Source: Ignavibacteriota bacterium (GTDB lineage Bacteria; Bacteroidota; Ignavibacteria; UBA10030). From it: DNA of 35,482 nucleotides. Positions 1 through 8,549 of the stretch are shown here, in pieces. The DNA lies in NCBI GenBank assembly GCA_003155495.1, contig PMDB01000074.1, positions 58,177 through 93,658 of the forward strand. Reading direction: 5' to 3'. Numbering within the stretch: the first letter of the stretch is position 1; each line of letters starts with the position of its first letter. The position numbers were made by a program, and so were the translations under genes. A model generated the notes under the pieces. It saw only the letters and a list, made by a program, of their open reading frames with translations, ran no database searches and was not told where the DNA came from.

Positions 1-186
1 GAGTTTGATCCTTTCGGAGATTTTGATCTCATCTTCGGAGCGGCAAAGCAGAACATGAAGATTGTCGAGATGCCAATCCGTTATGCTGAACGTACATATG
101 GCGAGACTAACATCCAACGCTGGCGACATGGTTTATTGTTGCTGAAAATGGTTTTCGTTGCAGCACGTCGATTGAAGTTTGTATAA
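1..186 (+). CDS. Family 2 glycosyltransferase, C-terminal fragment
   Basis: The reading frame is open from the window edge and gives 61 residues before TAA at 184-186. The piece contains AERTYGETN followed by a basic and hydrophobic segment (RWRHGLLLLKM). This is typical of the C-terminus of GT2 enzymes of the polyprenyl-phosphate/dolichol-phosphate sugar transferase type, where the YGETN region follows the catalytic GT-A domain. The catalytic domain lies outside the window, so donor and acceptor cannot be inferred. It is followed 14 nt later by a membrane GT-C gene on the same strand, consistent with one glycan operon. Family assignment is fairly good; specificity is unknown. Confidence 0.65.
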   Translation, partial: EFDPFGDFDLIFGAAKQNMKIVEMPIRYAERTYGETNIQRWRHGLLLLKMVFVAARRLKFV

Positions 187-200
187 ACCGGGTGTTCGTT

Positions 201-1907
201 ATGTCAAAAAAAGTGCATATCAAAAAGAACCCAGAATATCAGCACTCCAAACCAACGATATACGACCGATTGACACGATGGTTTGAAAAGAAACATCGAT
301 GGTGGATTATTGGTGTACTTGCCATCGGGTTGATCAATGGCATTTTGACATTCGATATAAAACCAAGTGTCGATGGCGATGACACTTCGTACGTGCTCTC
401 GGCAATGAAGATTGTTACCTCCGGCCAGGTTCCGTTTGGATTCAAAACACCCGGTTATCCAATCATATTGGCATTGTTTATCTGGATCTTCGGAGTAAAT
501 CTGATAATTCTAAAAATGACCTCGTTACTCTTTTTCTTGGGAACAATCATTTCGCTCTATTTCGTATTTCGCAAACACCTACAGCCAATGGTTCTCTACC
601 CGTTGTTATTATTTGTTGCCATCAATTCGCAGATGCTTAAATATTCGCACCAGACATTCAGCGAGATGCTCTTCACACTTCTTCTCATCTGGACAATCCA
701 TTATATACTTCTCGCAAGCGAAAATAAATCAATGCAATCTGCTTTTCTAGCTGCTGTTTTAACAATGGCATCTTTTTATATCCGTATCCCAGGTGCAACC
801 GTTGCCGGTGTTGCTCTGATATTTTTCGCTTGGCAGCAGCGTTGGAAACAACTGGGGGTCTTTGTCCTTACATGTGTTGTACTCTACAGCCCGTTAAAAA
901 TATATGAATGGACGTCCGGCTCGGCTGCGTTCGGGCAAACATCTATTCTCATATTGAAAAATCCTTACAATGCAACAGAAGGAATAGAAACTGTAAGCGG
1001 ATTCATCGAGCGTTTTACGAATAATATAATCAGTTATGTGAACTATCATTTTCCTTCTGCGCTTGGCGTTCCGATGCCGCTGGAAAATTCTTTTGCAGAT
1101 GGGCGTTTCATATCAAATATGCCTGCATTCTTCGGTATTCTTATTTCTGTTATTTTACTGATTGGATGCATTGTCCCAATTATTACCAAGCCAAAGTCCG
1201 CAGTAGCGTTTCTTGGTTTTTTTGTACTAGCGTACGTTGCATTCCTCTCGTTGGTGCTGCAGAATATTTATACTTCAACGCGCTTTCTCGTTCCTGTCAT
1301 CCCGTTCATTTTTATTGGAACGATGGAAGGAATATATTGGCTTGGCAACCGATGGGTAAAAGCGAAGGACGCACATGTGGTTACGCCCCGTGCAAAGACG
1401 CTTATATTTATTGCGGTACTCGGATTGACATTTGCAAACATGGCCGAGATCAAAAAGGCTATCGACGAAAATTATCCAATTCTCAAAGCGAATCTTGGCG
1501 GTAACGAATTTGCAGGCTTCACTGAAGACTGGGTAAATTACCTACGCGCATCGCTATGGCTGAAAACCAATCTCCCCAGGCAAACAACACATGTTATTTG
1601 CCGTAAGCCTGAGTTGTTCCTGCTCTATGCAGGAGATTATGATGTCTACGGCACATATAAAATTGATCAGACAAATCCGGATTCAATTGTTGCAAAGTGG
1701 AAGTCGCTCAATATGACACACCTTCTGTACGACAACTTCCAGTGGTCATCCACGCTGCGCCGATACGTGCAGCCGGTTGCAGATAAGTACCCGCAGATGT
1801 TTGAACTCGTACATCAAGAAGGCTCGCAATTCCCCAGTTACATTTTACGTCTTAATTATTTGGCAGCGATCGACTCTGCCGTGCTGCAAAAAGGACGGAT
1901 GCGTTGA
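201..1907 (+). CDS. PMT/ArnT-like (GT-C) integral membrane glycosyltransferase
   Basis: A polytopic membrane protein of about 568 residues. A basic N-terminus precedes the first membrane helix (about residues 34-51). The first extracytoplasmic loop carries an acidic pair (Asp60-Asp61 in DGDDTSYV), then TPGYP at about 83-87. This is the arrangement of GT39/PMT_2 enzymes, which take a sugar from a polyprenyl-phosphate donor and transfer it on the periplasmic side. About ten hydrophobic segments follow, then a soluble tail of about 150 residues. ATG at 201 is preferred because GGGTG lies 5-9 nt upstream; a GTG at 192 in the same frame would add three residues. The neighbouring GT2 fragment could make the lipid-linked donor (inference). 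Confidence 0.8.
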   Translation: MSKKVHIKKNPEYQHSKPTIYDRLTRWFEKKHRWWIIGVLAIGLINGILTFDIKPSVDGDDTSYVLSAMKIVTSGQVPFGFKTPGYPIILALFIWIFGVNLIILKMTSLLFFLGTIISLYFVFRKHLQPMVLYPLLLFVAINSQMLKYSHQTFSEMLFTLLLIWTIHYILLASENKSMQSAFLAAVLTMASFYIRIPGATVAGVALIFFAWQQRWKQLGVFVLTCVVLYSPLKIYEWTSGSAAFGQTSILILKNPYNATEGIETVSGFIERFTNNIISYVNYHFPSALGVPMPLENSFADGRFISNMPAFFGILISVILLIGCIVPIITKPKSAVAFLGFFVLAYVAFLSLVLQNIYTSTRFLVPVIPFIFIGTMEGIYWLGNRWVKAKDAHVVTPRAKTLIFIAVLGLTFANMAEIKKAIDENYPILKANLGGNEFAGFTEDWVNYLRASLWLKTNLPRQTTHVICRKPELFLLYAGDYDVYGTYKIDQTNPDSIVAKWKSLNMTHLLYDNFQWSSTLRRYVQPVADKYPQMFELVHQEGSQFPSYILRLNYLAAIDSAVLQKGRMR

Positions 1908-3031
1908 AAATCGTTATCGTTGGTCCAGCCTATCCTCTACGGGGAGCAATGGCACAATTAAATATTATACTCGGATGGTATTTATCCAAGAACCATGACG
2001 TGCAAATTGTTTCATTTACGAAGCAGTATCCTTCGTTGCTTTTTCCAGGCAAGTCACAGATAGATCCGGGGAAACCATTGTTCAATGTTCCCACTGTTTC
2101 ATTGATAGATTCCATTAATCCAATCTCGTGGTACCGCGCCGCTCGATATATTACAAATCAAAAGCCAGACGTAATCATCTTTCGGTACTGGATGCCATTC
2201 TTTGCACCATGCTTTGGTTCGATTGCCCGACTGGTAAAACGTAAAATCAACGCACAAGTGATTTTCATTTGCGACAATATCATCCCGCATGAAAAACGTC
2301 CTGGCGATGCAGCGTTGACGAAATACGCATTCCATTCTGTCGATGCGTTTATCGTGTTATCTAAAACAGTAGAAGAAGATCTTCATCGGTTTCTTCCAAA
2401 AGCGCGATATGTTTTATCACCTCTTCCATTGTTCAATGTTTTCGGGGAACTTCTGCCAAAAAGAGAATCACGAATGAAGCTTGGAATTACCAACGATCAT
2501 GTAATGCTTTTCTTTGGCTATGTGCGGGCTTACAAAGGGCTCGGTGTATTACTCGATGCCATGCCGATCATTCTAAAAAATATATCCGGGTTGCTTCTCA
2601 TTGCGGGAGAATTTTATGAGGATGAAGAAAAATATTGGAAAAAAATTCGACAGCTTGGGTTAGAAGAACATATTCAATTGCATTCCGATTATATCCCTAA
2701 TGAAGAAATTTCGACATATTTTTCTGCTGCCGATGTCGTTGTTCTTCCTTATGTTTCTGCGACACAAAGTGCAATTGTACCGATTGCCTATCATTTTAAT
2801 AAACCGGTGATTGTTACGAATGTTGGCGGTTTAGCCGAAGTGGTTGCAAACGGGCGCACAGGATTCATCGTTCCCCCACAGAATCCCAAAGCATTTGCGG
2901 ACGCTGTCGTGAAGTTTTATCAGGAGAATTGTGAGAGCGGGTTCGCATTAAACATACAAAAAGAAAAGAAACAATACGGATGGGATACATTCGTCGAGCG
3001 ACTCGAAAGTTTATTTGATCAAAAAATTTAA
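1904..3031 (+). CDS. GT4 family glycosyltransferase
   Basis: This 375-aa protein has a GT-B architecture. The N-terminal Rossmann half begins KIVIVGPAYPLRGA, a glycine-rich first loop typical of acceptor domains. The C-terminal GT1-type half has a YVRAYKGLGVLLDAM segment, a donor-site region around DVVVLPYVSATQSAIVPIAY, then KPVIVTNVGGLAEVV and GRTGFIVPP. The family transfers sugars from nucleotide-sugar donors in the cytoplasm. The start is TTG at 1904, overlapping the previous stop by 4 nt; AGGA at 1892-1895 is well spaced, supporting the TTG and translational coupling. The acceptor is unknown; context indicates surface glycan assembly. Confidence 0.85.
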   Translation: MKIVIVGPAYPLRGAMAQLNIILGWYLSKNHDVQIVSFTKQYPSLLFPGKSQIDPGKPLFNVPTVSLIDSINPISWYRAARYITNQKPDVIIFRYWMPFFAPCFGSIARLVKRKINAQVIFICDNIIPHEKRPGDAALTKYAFHSVDAFIVLSKTVEEDLHRFLPKARYVLSPLPLFNVFGELLPKRESRMKLGITNDHVMLFFGYVRAYKGLGVLLDAMPIILKNISGLLLIAGEFYEDEEKYWKKIRQLGLEEHIQLHSDYIPNEEISTYFSAADVVVLPYVSATQSAIVPIAYHFNKPVIVTNVGGLAEVVANGRTGFIVPPQNPKAFADAVVKFYQENCESGFALNIQKEKKQYGWDTFVERLESLFDQKI

Positions 3032-3033
3032 TT

Positions 3034-3843
3034 ATGCAATACGATCCAATTAAAAAGATTTTTGGCAATGCAGCACGGAACAAACCATGGCTGCGAATTC
3101 TGTTCTACAAACTGCTCGGTGTGATGTTCCTACGAGAGTGGTATGTGAAGCGCGAACTCCATCGACAACTGGACAATCGTCGTGAACCATTCACCATATA
3201 TGATGCCGGCAGCGGCTTTGGGCAATATTCGTACTTTATTGCGAAACAATTTCCGCTTGCGACTATCTATAGTATTGATGTTAAGGAAGAGCAAATTGCC
3301 GACTGCAACCAATTCTTCCGCTCGATTGGTTTTCTGCGGTGCTCCTTCGCTGTTGAAGATTTAACGCAGATTCAGCATAAAGATAAATTTGATGTTATTC
3401 TTTCGGTGGATGTAATGGAGCATATTCCGGATGATGTCGGAGTTTTCCAGAATTTTTATCGCGCACTCAAGAATAATGGACAACTTTTCATCAATACCCC
3501 ATCTAACTTGGGGGGGTCCGATGTACATTCGGAAGACGACCGCAGCTTTGTCGAAGAACATGCTCGTAACGGCTATGGTATGGAGGAGATACGGAGCAAA
3601 TTGGAGGCTGCCGGTTTTCGCGTGGAGATGATACGCTATACCTATGGACATTGGGGCACCTTTGCATGGCGATTGGGCATCAAATTCCCGCTGCTGCTTT
3701 TAAATACCTCAAAGGGATTTTTTATATTGCTGCCACTCTACTACATCATCGTATTACCGTTGGTTTTGCCGATGATGTGGTTGGATTACATTACAGACAA
3801 CAAAACCGGTACAGGATTGAATGTCGTGGCAAAGAAAGTGTGA
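3034..3843 (+). CDS. Class I SAM-dependent methyltransferase
   Basis: A 269-aa protein with the SAM-binding loop DAGSGFGQ at residues 57-64, an acidic residue ending beta-2 (YSIDVKEEQ), and FDVILSVDVMEHIPDD as motif IV/post-I. This is the Methyltransf_11/25 type. A hydrophobic C-terminal stretch from about residue 212 (LLLL, then ILLPLYYIIVLPLVLPMM) suggests membrane association, unusual for a simple soluble methylase. It starts 3 nt after the preceding glycosyltransferase stop. By position it probably methylates a lipid-linked or nascent glycan; the substrate is not determined. Confidence 0.8.
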   Translation: MQYDPIKKIFGNAARNKPWLRILFYKLLGVMFLREWYVKRELHRQLDNRREPFTIYDAGSGFGQYSYFIAKQFPLATIYSIDVKEEQIADCNQFFRSIGFLRCSFAVEDLTQIQHKDKFDVILSVDVMEHIPDDVGVFQNFYRALKNNGQLFINTPSNLGGSDVHSEDDRSFVEEHARNGYGMEEIRSKLEAAGFRVEMIRYTYGHWGTFAWRLGIKFPLLLLNTSKGFFILLPLYYIIVLPLVLPMMWLDYITDNKTGTGLNVVAKKV

Positions 3844-3866
3844 TGTTGTGTGTGCCGATGAGTTTG

Positions 3867-3895
3867 TTGAAAGTAACTCCTTTTCTCTGTATTAT
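3867..3895 (+). promoter_or_regulatory. Sigma70-type promoter upstream of the YfhO-like gene
   Basis: A -35 element TTGAAA (3867-3872) and a -10 element TATTAT (3890-3895) are separated by exactly 17 nt. They lie in the 129-nt gap before the membrane protein gene starting at 3973. No other close promoter match was seen in this gap. Confidence 0.55.
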
Positions 3896-3972
3896 ATTTT
3901 CAGGAGAGAATCGAAGAAAACTTCTCATCGCTAAAAATTTCTCACAATATTCATGAGGGATTAAAATTACTT

Positions 3973-6582
3973 ATGGCTAAGAATGCAATAGAACAAACTC
4001 GTAACATAAAAGCAACGACGGCAGATCATCCACTTATTCCATTAAAACTTCAGCATCCTGCAGCAATGTTTTTTCTTTATCTCTGCCTGTTGATCTTCTT
4101 TCATTCAATCGTTTTCGACGGGAAAACATATCAATCAGCTGACACGATTGCATCACATAGCTGGGAAACTTTATTAAAAGATGCCAAAGCAGAGGGAATT
4201 TATCCGTTATGGAATCCGTACATTTTTTGCGGGATGCCCGGATATGCAAGTATGACTATTGCTGTTTTGCCAGACTGGAAGCATCAGCCTATAATAAGTA
4301 TCTGGTGGGTAATACGAAAGCACATAGGTAAGATTATTTTCCTTGGACAAGAAGATGGTGCATCGCTGTTTCTATATCTGGTATTTGGAATTGGTGTCTA
4401 CCTTCTTGCTTATAAACTATTCAAGAATAAACCCATTGCACTCTTGGTATCATTAATGGCGACATTTCAAACCGATGTTGCCTTGTATATTATGTTAGGT
4501 CATGGTACAAAAATTGCTGTCCTCGCCTGGTTTCCATATGTATTTTTGCTTGTGGAAAAACTGAGAGAGAGATTTAATCTCATCTTTGCACTCTTGCTTG
4601 CAATTATTGTTCGCTTGATGATTGAACCGGGTCATGTGCAATTTATCTACTATATTTATCTTGCCTTGGGATTCTATTTACTTTTCTTTTTTATCCGTGC
4701 CTTGATAAAAAAAGAAAACTGGAAAGGAATCCTTATCAGTGGAGCATCGCTGGTCATTGCAACAGCCTTCGCTTTATTGATGGGTGCTGACTTACACCTC
4801 TCGACACTTGAATACAATCCTTTTTCCATGCGCGGTTCTAATGCTATTACCAACACTTCGCCGGCATCACAGACGAAAACCGTCGAAGGCGGGCTTGATT
4901 ATGATTATGCGACAAACTGGTCGTTGAGCCCCGGTGAGATGATGACATTTTTCATTCCATCATGGTATGGATTTGGGTGGCATTCCTACCAAGGCCCTTT
5001 AACACAAAATCGGGAAGTAAAGTTAAACACATATTGGGGTCCGCAACCTCAACCCGTTGATAATCCGCACTATATGGGTATTATTGTTATAGTGCTTGCA
5101 ATTATCGGTTTTGTTAAAAATCGAAAAGAGCCATTTGTCCAATATATGGGAATTACAATTCTTATTTCATTATTCGTCGCATTTGGAAAAGAATTTTCCT
5201 TCATATACGATTTATTGTATCGGTACCTGCCGATGTTCAACAAGTTCAGAATTCCACTGATGATTCTTATGCTCGTCCAGTTCTTTACACCATTTCTTGC
5301 CGGATATGGAATTATATCATTCGTGACGGAATTAAAAAAAATAAGTCCATCTCAAGAAAGACAATGGAAATATACTCTTGGATTCCTTGCTCTCTGCTTC
5401 GTGGTAACACTCATAGGAAAAGGTATCCTGAAAGACATATACTCTTCGTTCTTTCCCGTTCAAGAAGTCAGTAAAGTGCTGGCGCAGTACTATGGTCAGG
5501 ATCCAAGAGTTCTTACAATGTTGTATGATTTTGTTTTTTCTTCTGTCATAACAGACATACTAGTGGGTTGTGCTTTCCTCATAGTCGTGTTCGGAGCATT
5601 TTACTATTATCAAAAAAGGAAACTGAAATCTGCAACTCTGTATGGTCTCCTCATCATTGCTGTCCTTTTTGATCTCTGGCGTGTTGCATCAAAACCATCA
5701 GAACCAAGGCCTAAACAGGAAAGTATACAAGTAATGGCAACACCGGATTTCATTAAAGTATTGCAGCAAGATACCACACAGTTTCGTGTTTTAAAATTGG
5801 ATAATGGGCAGCCTGTGTACGGTGATAACTCATATGCGTACTGGAGAATCCAGAATGCTTTTGGATATCAAGGCGCAAAGATGCGGATATTTCAAGATAT
5901 GGCTGATGTCGCTGGAATGGGTAATCCACTCGTCTGGCAGCTTATGAATGTTAAGTATCTTATCAGTAATAGAGATGAATTAAGTCCGGCATTAACTCAA
6001 GTGTACAATAGTCCGGATACAAAGGTCTATGGAGTTCATTTCTGGCTGCCCAGAATATTCTTTGTGAACAGATATGAAGTGAGCGATAATCTTGCGATGC
6101 TCAAGAAAATAGCTGATCGTTCATTTGACCCACGTGACATCGCCTACGTATCGGAAGATATTAAAACCAAAATCGATCCGCCGCTTCAAGGTGCAGAAGC
6201 TGCAGTCGTGCATTATGGAATTCAGGATCTTAAAGTGCAAACGACAGCAACAGGTAACAACCTTTTATTCCTCAGTGAGGCCTATTATCCCAAAGGATGG
6301 AAGGCATTCATAGATGGAAAAGAAGTTGAAATTCTCCGGCTTAATTATCTCTTTCGCGGCGTGATTGTTCCACAAGGGAAGCATACTATAGAAATGAAAT
6401 TTGAACCGGCGAGTTTTTCCACAGGCAGGCAGATAAGTCTTGTATCAAATATTGTGGTGCTTATCGGAATTGTTGTGCCTATCGGAAAAAAAGCATTCGA
6501 TTGGTATAGAAAGCGAACACAAAGACAAAATAGTGTCAAAAATGCGGTGCACACAACCGAACCAAAGAAAACAGAAGTATAA
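3973..6582 (+). CDS. YfhO-family polytopic membrane protein
   Basis: This 869-aa protein has a short hydrophilic N-terminus, a large polytopic region with about a dozen hydrophobic segments, and a soluble extracytoplasmic C-terminal domain. The C-terminal part carries the YfhO-like signature: YYPKGWKAFIDGKE, then FRGVIVPQGKHTIEMKFEP, then a last membrane helix and a basic tail. YfhO proteins are GT-C-related membrane proteins linked to glycosylation of cell-surface polymers; the reaction here is unknown. An acidic loop after the first helix (SADTIASHSWE) and the CGMPGY segment fit the GT-C fold. GAGGGA lies 13 nt upstream of the ATG, and a good promoter starts about 105 nt upstream. Confidence 0.85.
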   Translation: MAKNAIEQTRNIKATTADHPLIPLKLQHPAAMFFLYLCLLIFFHSIVFDGKTYQSADTIASHSWETLLKDAKAEGIYPLWNPYIFCGMPGYASMTIAVLPDWKHQPIISIWWVIRKHIGKIIFLGQEDGASLFLYLVFGIGVYLLAYKLFKNKPIALLVSLMATFQTDVALYIMLGHGTKIAVLAWFPYVFLLVEKLRERFNLIFALLLAIIVRLMIEPGHVQFIYYIYLALGFYLLFFFIRALIKKENWKGILISGASLVIATAFALLMGADLHLSTLEYNPFSMRGSNAITNTSPASQTKTVEGGLDYDYATNWSLSPGEMMTFFIPSWYGFGWHSYQGPLTQNREVKLNTYWGPQPQPVDNPHYMGIIVIVLAIIGFVKNRKEPFVQYMGITILISLFVAFGKEFSFIYDLLYRYLPMFNKFRIPLMILMLVQFFTPFLAGYGIISFVTELKKISPSQERQWKYTLGFLALCFVVTLIGKGILKDIYSSFFPVQEVSKVLAQYYGQDPRVLTMLYDFVFSSVITDILVGCAFLIVVFGAFYYYQKRKLKSATLYGLLIIAVLFDLWRVASKPSEPRPKQESIQVMATPDFIKVLQQDTTQFRVLKLDNGQPVYGDNSYAYWRIQNAFGYQGAKMRIFQDMADVAGMGNPLVWQLMNVKYLISNRDELSPALTQVYNSPDTKVYGVHFWLPRIFFVNRYEVSDNLAMLKKIADRSFDPRDIAYVSEDIKTKIDPPLQGAEAAVVHYGIQDLKVQTTATGNNLLFLSEAYYPKGWKAFIDGKEVEILRLNYLFRGVIVPQGKHTIEMKFEPASFSTGRQISLVSNIVVLIGIVVPIGKKAFDWYRKRTQRQNSVKNAVHTTEPKKTEV

Positions 6583-6644
6583 TTGAAAGGCAACAATGAA
6601 GAACTTTGCATGAACCGGTGCGGGAGGATAGATCGCAAGCCTAT

Positions 6645-8438
6645 TCACTCTGATGTTACTACACCAACAATTGTATCGTTCCATTCGACGCAGGTATATG
6701 CATATGGAATGTGAGCCCAAAGTTTAACAAGAATTAAATTGAGAATTATTAATGCTCTATTAGAAGTTCTCCAAGTATTTTCTATATAGCCTTCTCTATT
6801 GAGATAGAAAAATCTAAAGAAAAGAGGAAAATAAGATCCGGTAACATTATTTTTACGAAAGAATAATGTATTTCCCCTTTTTGTCACAATCCATTTATGC
6901 GACTTTGTCGGCATCAAATATTCTGTTAGAGGTCCCGGCGTTTCAATATACCCCCCCTTTCCCACCCTGCTCATTTCACGACAGAACTGCTCTGGATCTT
7001 CAATATGTTCGGCAATATGAGATGCTATGATAAAATCAAATGATTTATCTGGAAACGGCATTGCTAAAGCATCACCAACAAAAAATTCCTTTCCATCTGG
7101 TATCACAATCTGCTGTGTCGTTCGATGTATCGTTTCTTCCGGATACTTATCAAGCAAAACATTTGCGCGTCTATTTGGTTGATGTCCACTTCCAACATCC
7201 AAAACACGTGCGTTCGGTGGAATTGAAACCATTCGTGAAGTGTTTCCAGCTGTCCATGTTGTTTTGGCTTTCCAATACAGATCTAATGTTTGCCGGGCAA
7301 CAACCTCCGGAGCGAATCGGGCACATGCGTCTGTGCTTATTTGTTTATGAGCATACTTACATGCCGTGTCCAGCATTTTTTCAATCGCCATGGTCAGTCC
7401 ATCAAGATCTCTTCGCTTGATAATGATTCCATTTTTCTCAGTGACAAAATCTTCGGGACCACCGCAATCCGTTGTAATCACTGGAATACCATAACACAAC
7501 GATTCTGCCGCAGCAACTGAGAACCCTTCTTCGTCGCTATTCAGTAAGTGAAAATCCGATCGAGTGATTAACTCCAGCTTTTTTTCTTCAATAAGGTATC
7601 CATGAAAAAAAACCGACTTATCAAGAACATTAAGATTCCGAGCAAGTTCTATAAGTTGATCTTTTTGTTCGCCGTTTCCTACAATGTGGATTTCAAAATC
7701 ATTTCGCGACGCAGATAACCGAGCCGCTGCCTGAATAATATCACGGACATTCTTTCGTTCATTGAGAATAGAAATATGTACGCCAATTTTTTTAGAGTTT
7801 CCCATCGAGGGCTTCGTTATTGGCAATTTGGAGTGATCAACATTGACAACGTTCGGAATGACACAAATTTTACTTGAAATTCCTATCTTTTCCAGAAATT
7901 TCAAAGATGTTGATGAATCCACCGAACCACCAGAACTATATCGCCAAATTAAACGTTTCAACCACCTTTTTGGGAATATAGGTTTTAGGCGTTCCCCTTT
8001 TGTATATGCAACATCTGGTGTCGAATGTTCCGTAATGACATAAGGTATGTTTCTTAACCATTTGAAGAAGAGTGCGGGAACACCTGCCCGGTCGACTACA
8101 TTTACATGAATCAGATCGGGTACTCCCCATTGTACTTTTATTATTTTCCATGCTTTGTAATAGGCTTGGAGAAATCTAATATTATAAAGTAATGCATCGA
8201 AAAATGTATTGGATGAAGTGCGAAAATAGACCCTCACAGTAAAGATAGCCCCTTCATATGAGGTTTCAATGTCAAAAATGTTTTGGGCTGCAGGATCCTT
8301 CATAGCGTAGATTACCGCTACATCACTTAGAGAAGATATGGCTTGCGCCTTATTTCTGATAAATATCCCCAAGACATTATCGTATCTATTGGGATACCAG
8401 CTTGCGAAATAGAGTATTTTTAATCGAACATTGTTCAT
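6645..8438 (-). CDS. Bifunctional GT4 glycosyltransferase-SAM methyltransferase fusion
   Basis: The protein is 597 aa from the preferred ATG at 8438 (MNNVRLKILYFASWYPN); a GTG at 8513 would add 25 unlikely residues. Residues about 5-390 form a GT4 enzyme: an N-terminal acceptor domain, GVHISILNERKN at the domain switch, then SDFHLLNSDEEGFSVAAAES and PVITTDCGGPEDFV at the donor site. A separate Methyltransf_11 domain follows from about residue 409, with LDVGSGHQPN, FPDKSFDFIIASHIAEHIED and YIETPGP. The fusion implies that one chain adds a sugar and methylates it or its neighbour (inference). The gene runs against its neighbours, converging on the YfhO gene (62-nt gap) and diverging from the flippase gene. 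Confidence 0.85.
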   Translation of the reverse strand: MNNVRLKILYFASWYPNRYDNVLGIFIRNKAQAISSLSDVAVIYAMKDPAAQNIFDIETSYEGAIFTVRVYFRTSSNTFFDALLYNIRFLQAYYKAWKIIKVQWGVPDLIHVNVVDRAGVPALFFKWLRNIPYVITEHSTPDVAYTKGERLKPIFPKRWLKRLIWRYSSGGSVDSSTSLKFLEKIGISSKICVIPNVVNVDHSKLPITKPSMGNSKKIGVHISILNERKNVRDIIQAAARLSASRNDFEIHIVGNGEQKDQLIELARNLNVLDKSVFFHGYLIEEKKLELITRSDFHLLNSDEEGFSVAAAESLCYGIPVITTDCGGPEDFVTEKNGIIIKRRDLDGLTMAIEKMLDTACKYAHKQISTDACARFAPEVVARQTLDLYWKAKTTWTAGNTSRMVSIPPNARVLDVGSGHQPNRRANVLLDKYPEETIHRTTQQIVIPDGKEFFVGDALAMPFPDKSFDFIIASHIAEHIEDPEQFCREMSRVGKGGYIETPGPLTEYLMPTKSHKWIVTKRGNTLFFRKNNVTGSYFPLFFRFFYLNREGYIENTWRTSNRALIILNLILVKLWAHIPYAYTCVEWNDTIVGVVTSE

Positions 8439-8453
8439 GAAACTTTTGTAACT

Positions 8454-8483
8454 TTCACAATTAAGTATAGATGCTTCTTTAAT
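8454..8483 (+). promoter_or_regulatory. Possible promoter for the flippase gene
   Basis: TTCACA (8454-8459) and TTTAAT (8478-8483) are separated by 18 nt in the divergent gap between the GT4-methyltransferase gene and the flippase gene. Each is one mismatch from the sigma70 consensus. Weak evidence from sequence alone. Confidence 0.3.
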
Positions 8484-8513
8484 ATAAGAAGAAGAGAGGA
8501 GCAGGAAAAGCAC

Positions 8514-8541
8514 TATTGTTGCCGGTTTGTCGGCAATAATA
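8514..8541 (+). promoter_or_regulatory. 11-bp hairpin just upstream of the flippase start
   Basis: TATTGTTGCCG (8514-8524) and CGGCAATAATA (8531-8541) form an 11-bp inverted repeat with one G-T pair and a 6-nt loop. It ends 8 nt before the ATG at 8550, where no clear Shine-Dalgarno is present. It could affect translation of the flippase or act as a protein-binding site. It is not followed by a T-run, so it is not a plus-strand terminator. Confidence 0.4.
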
Positions 8542-8549
8542 TAGACACT

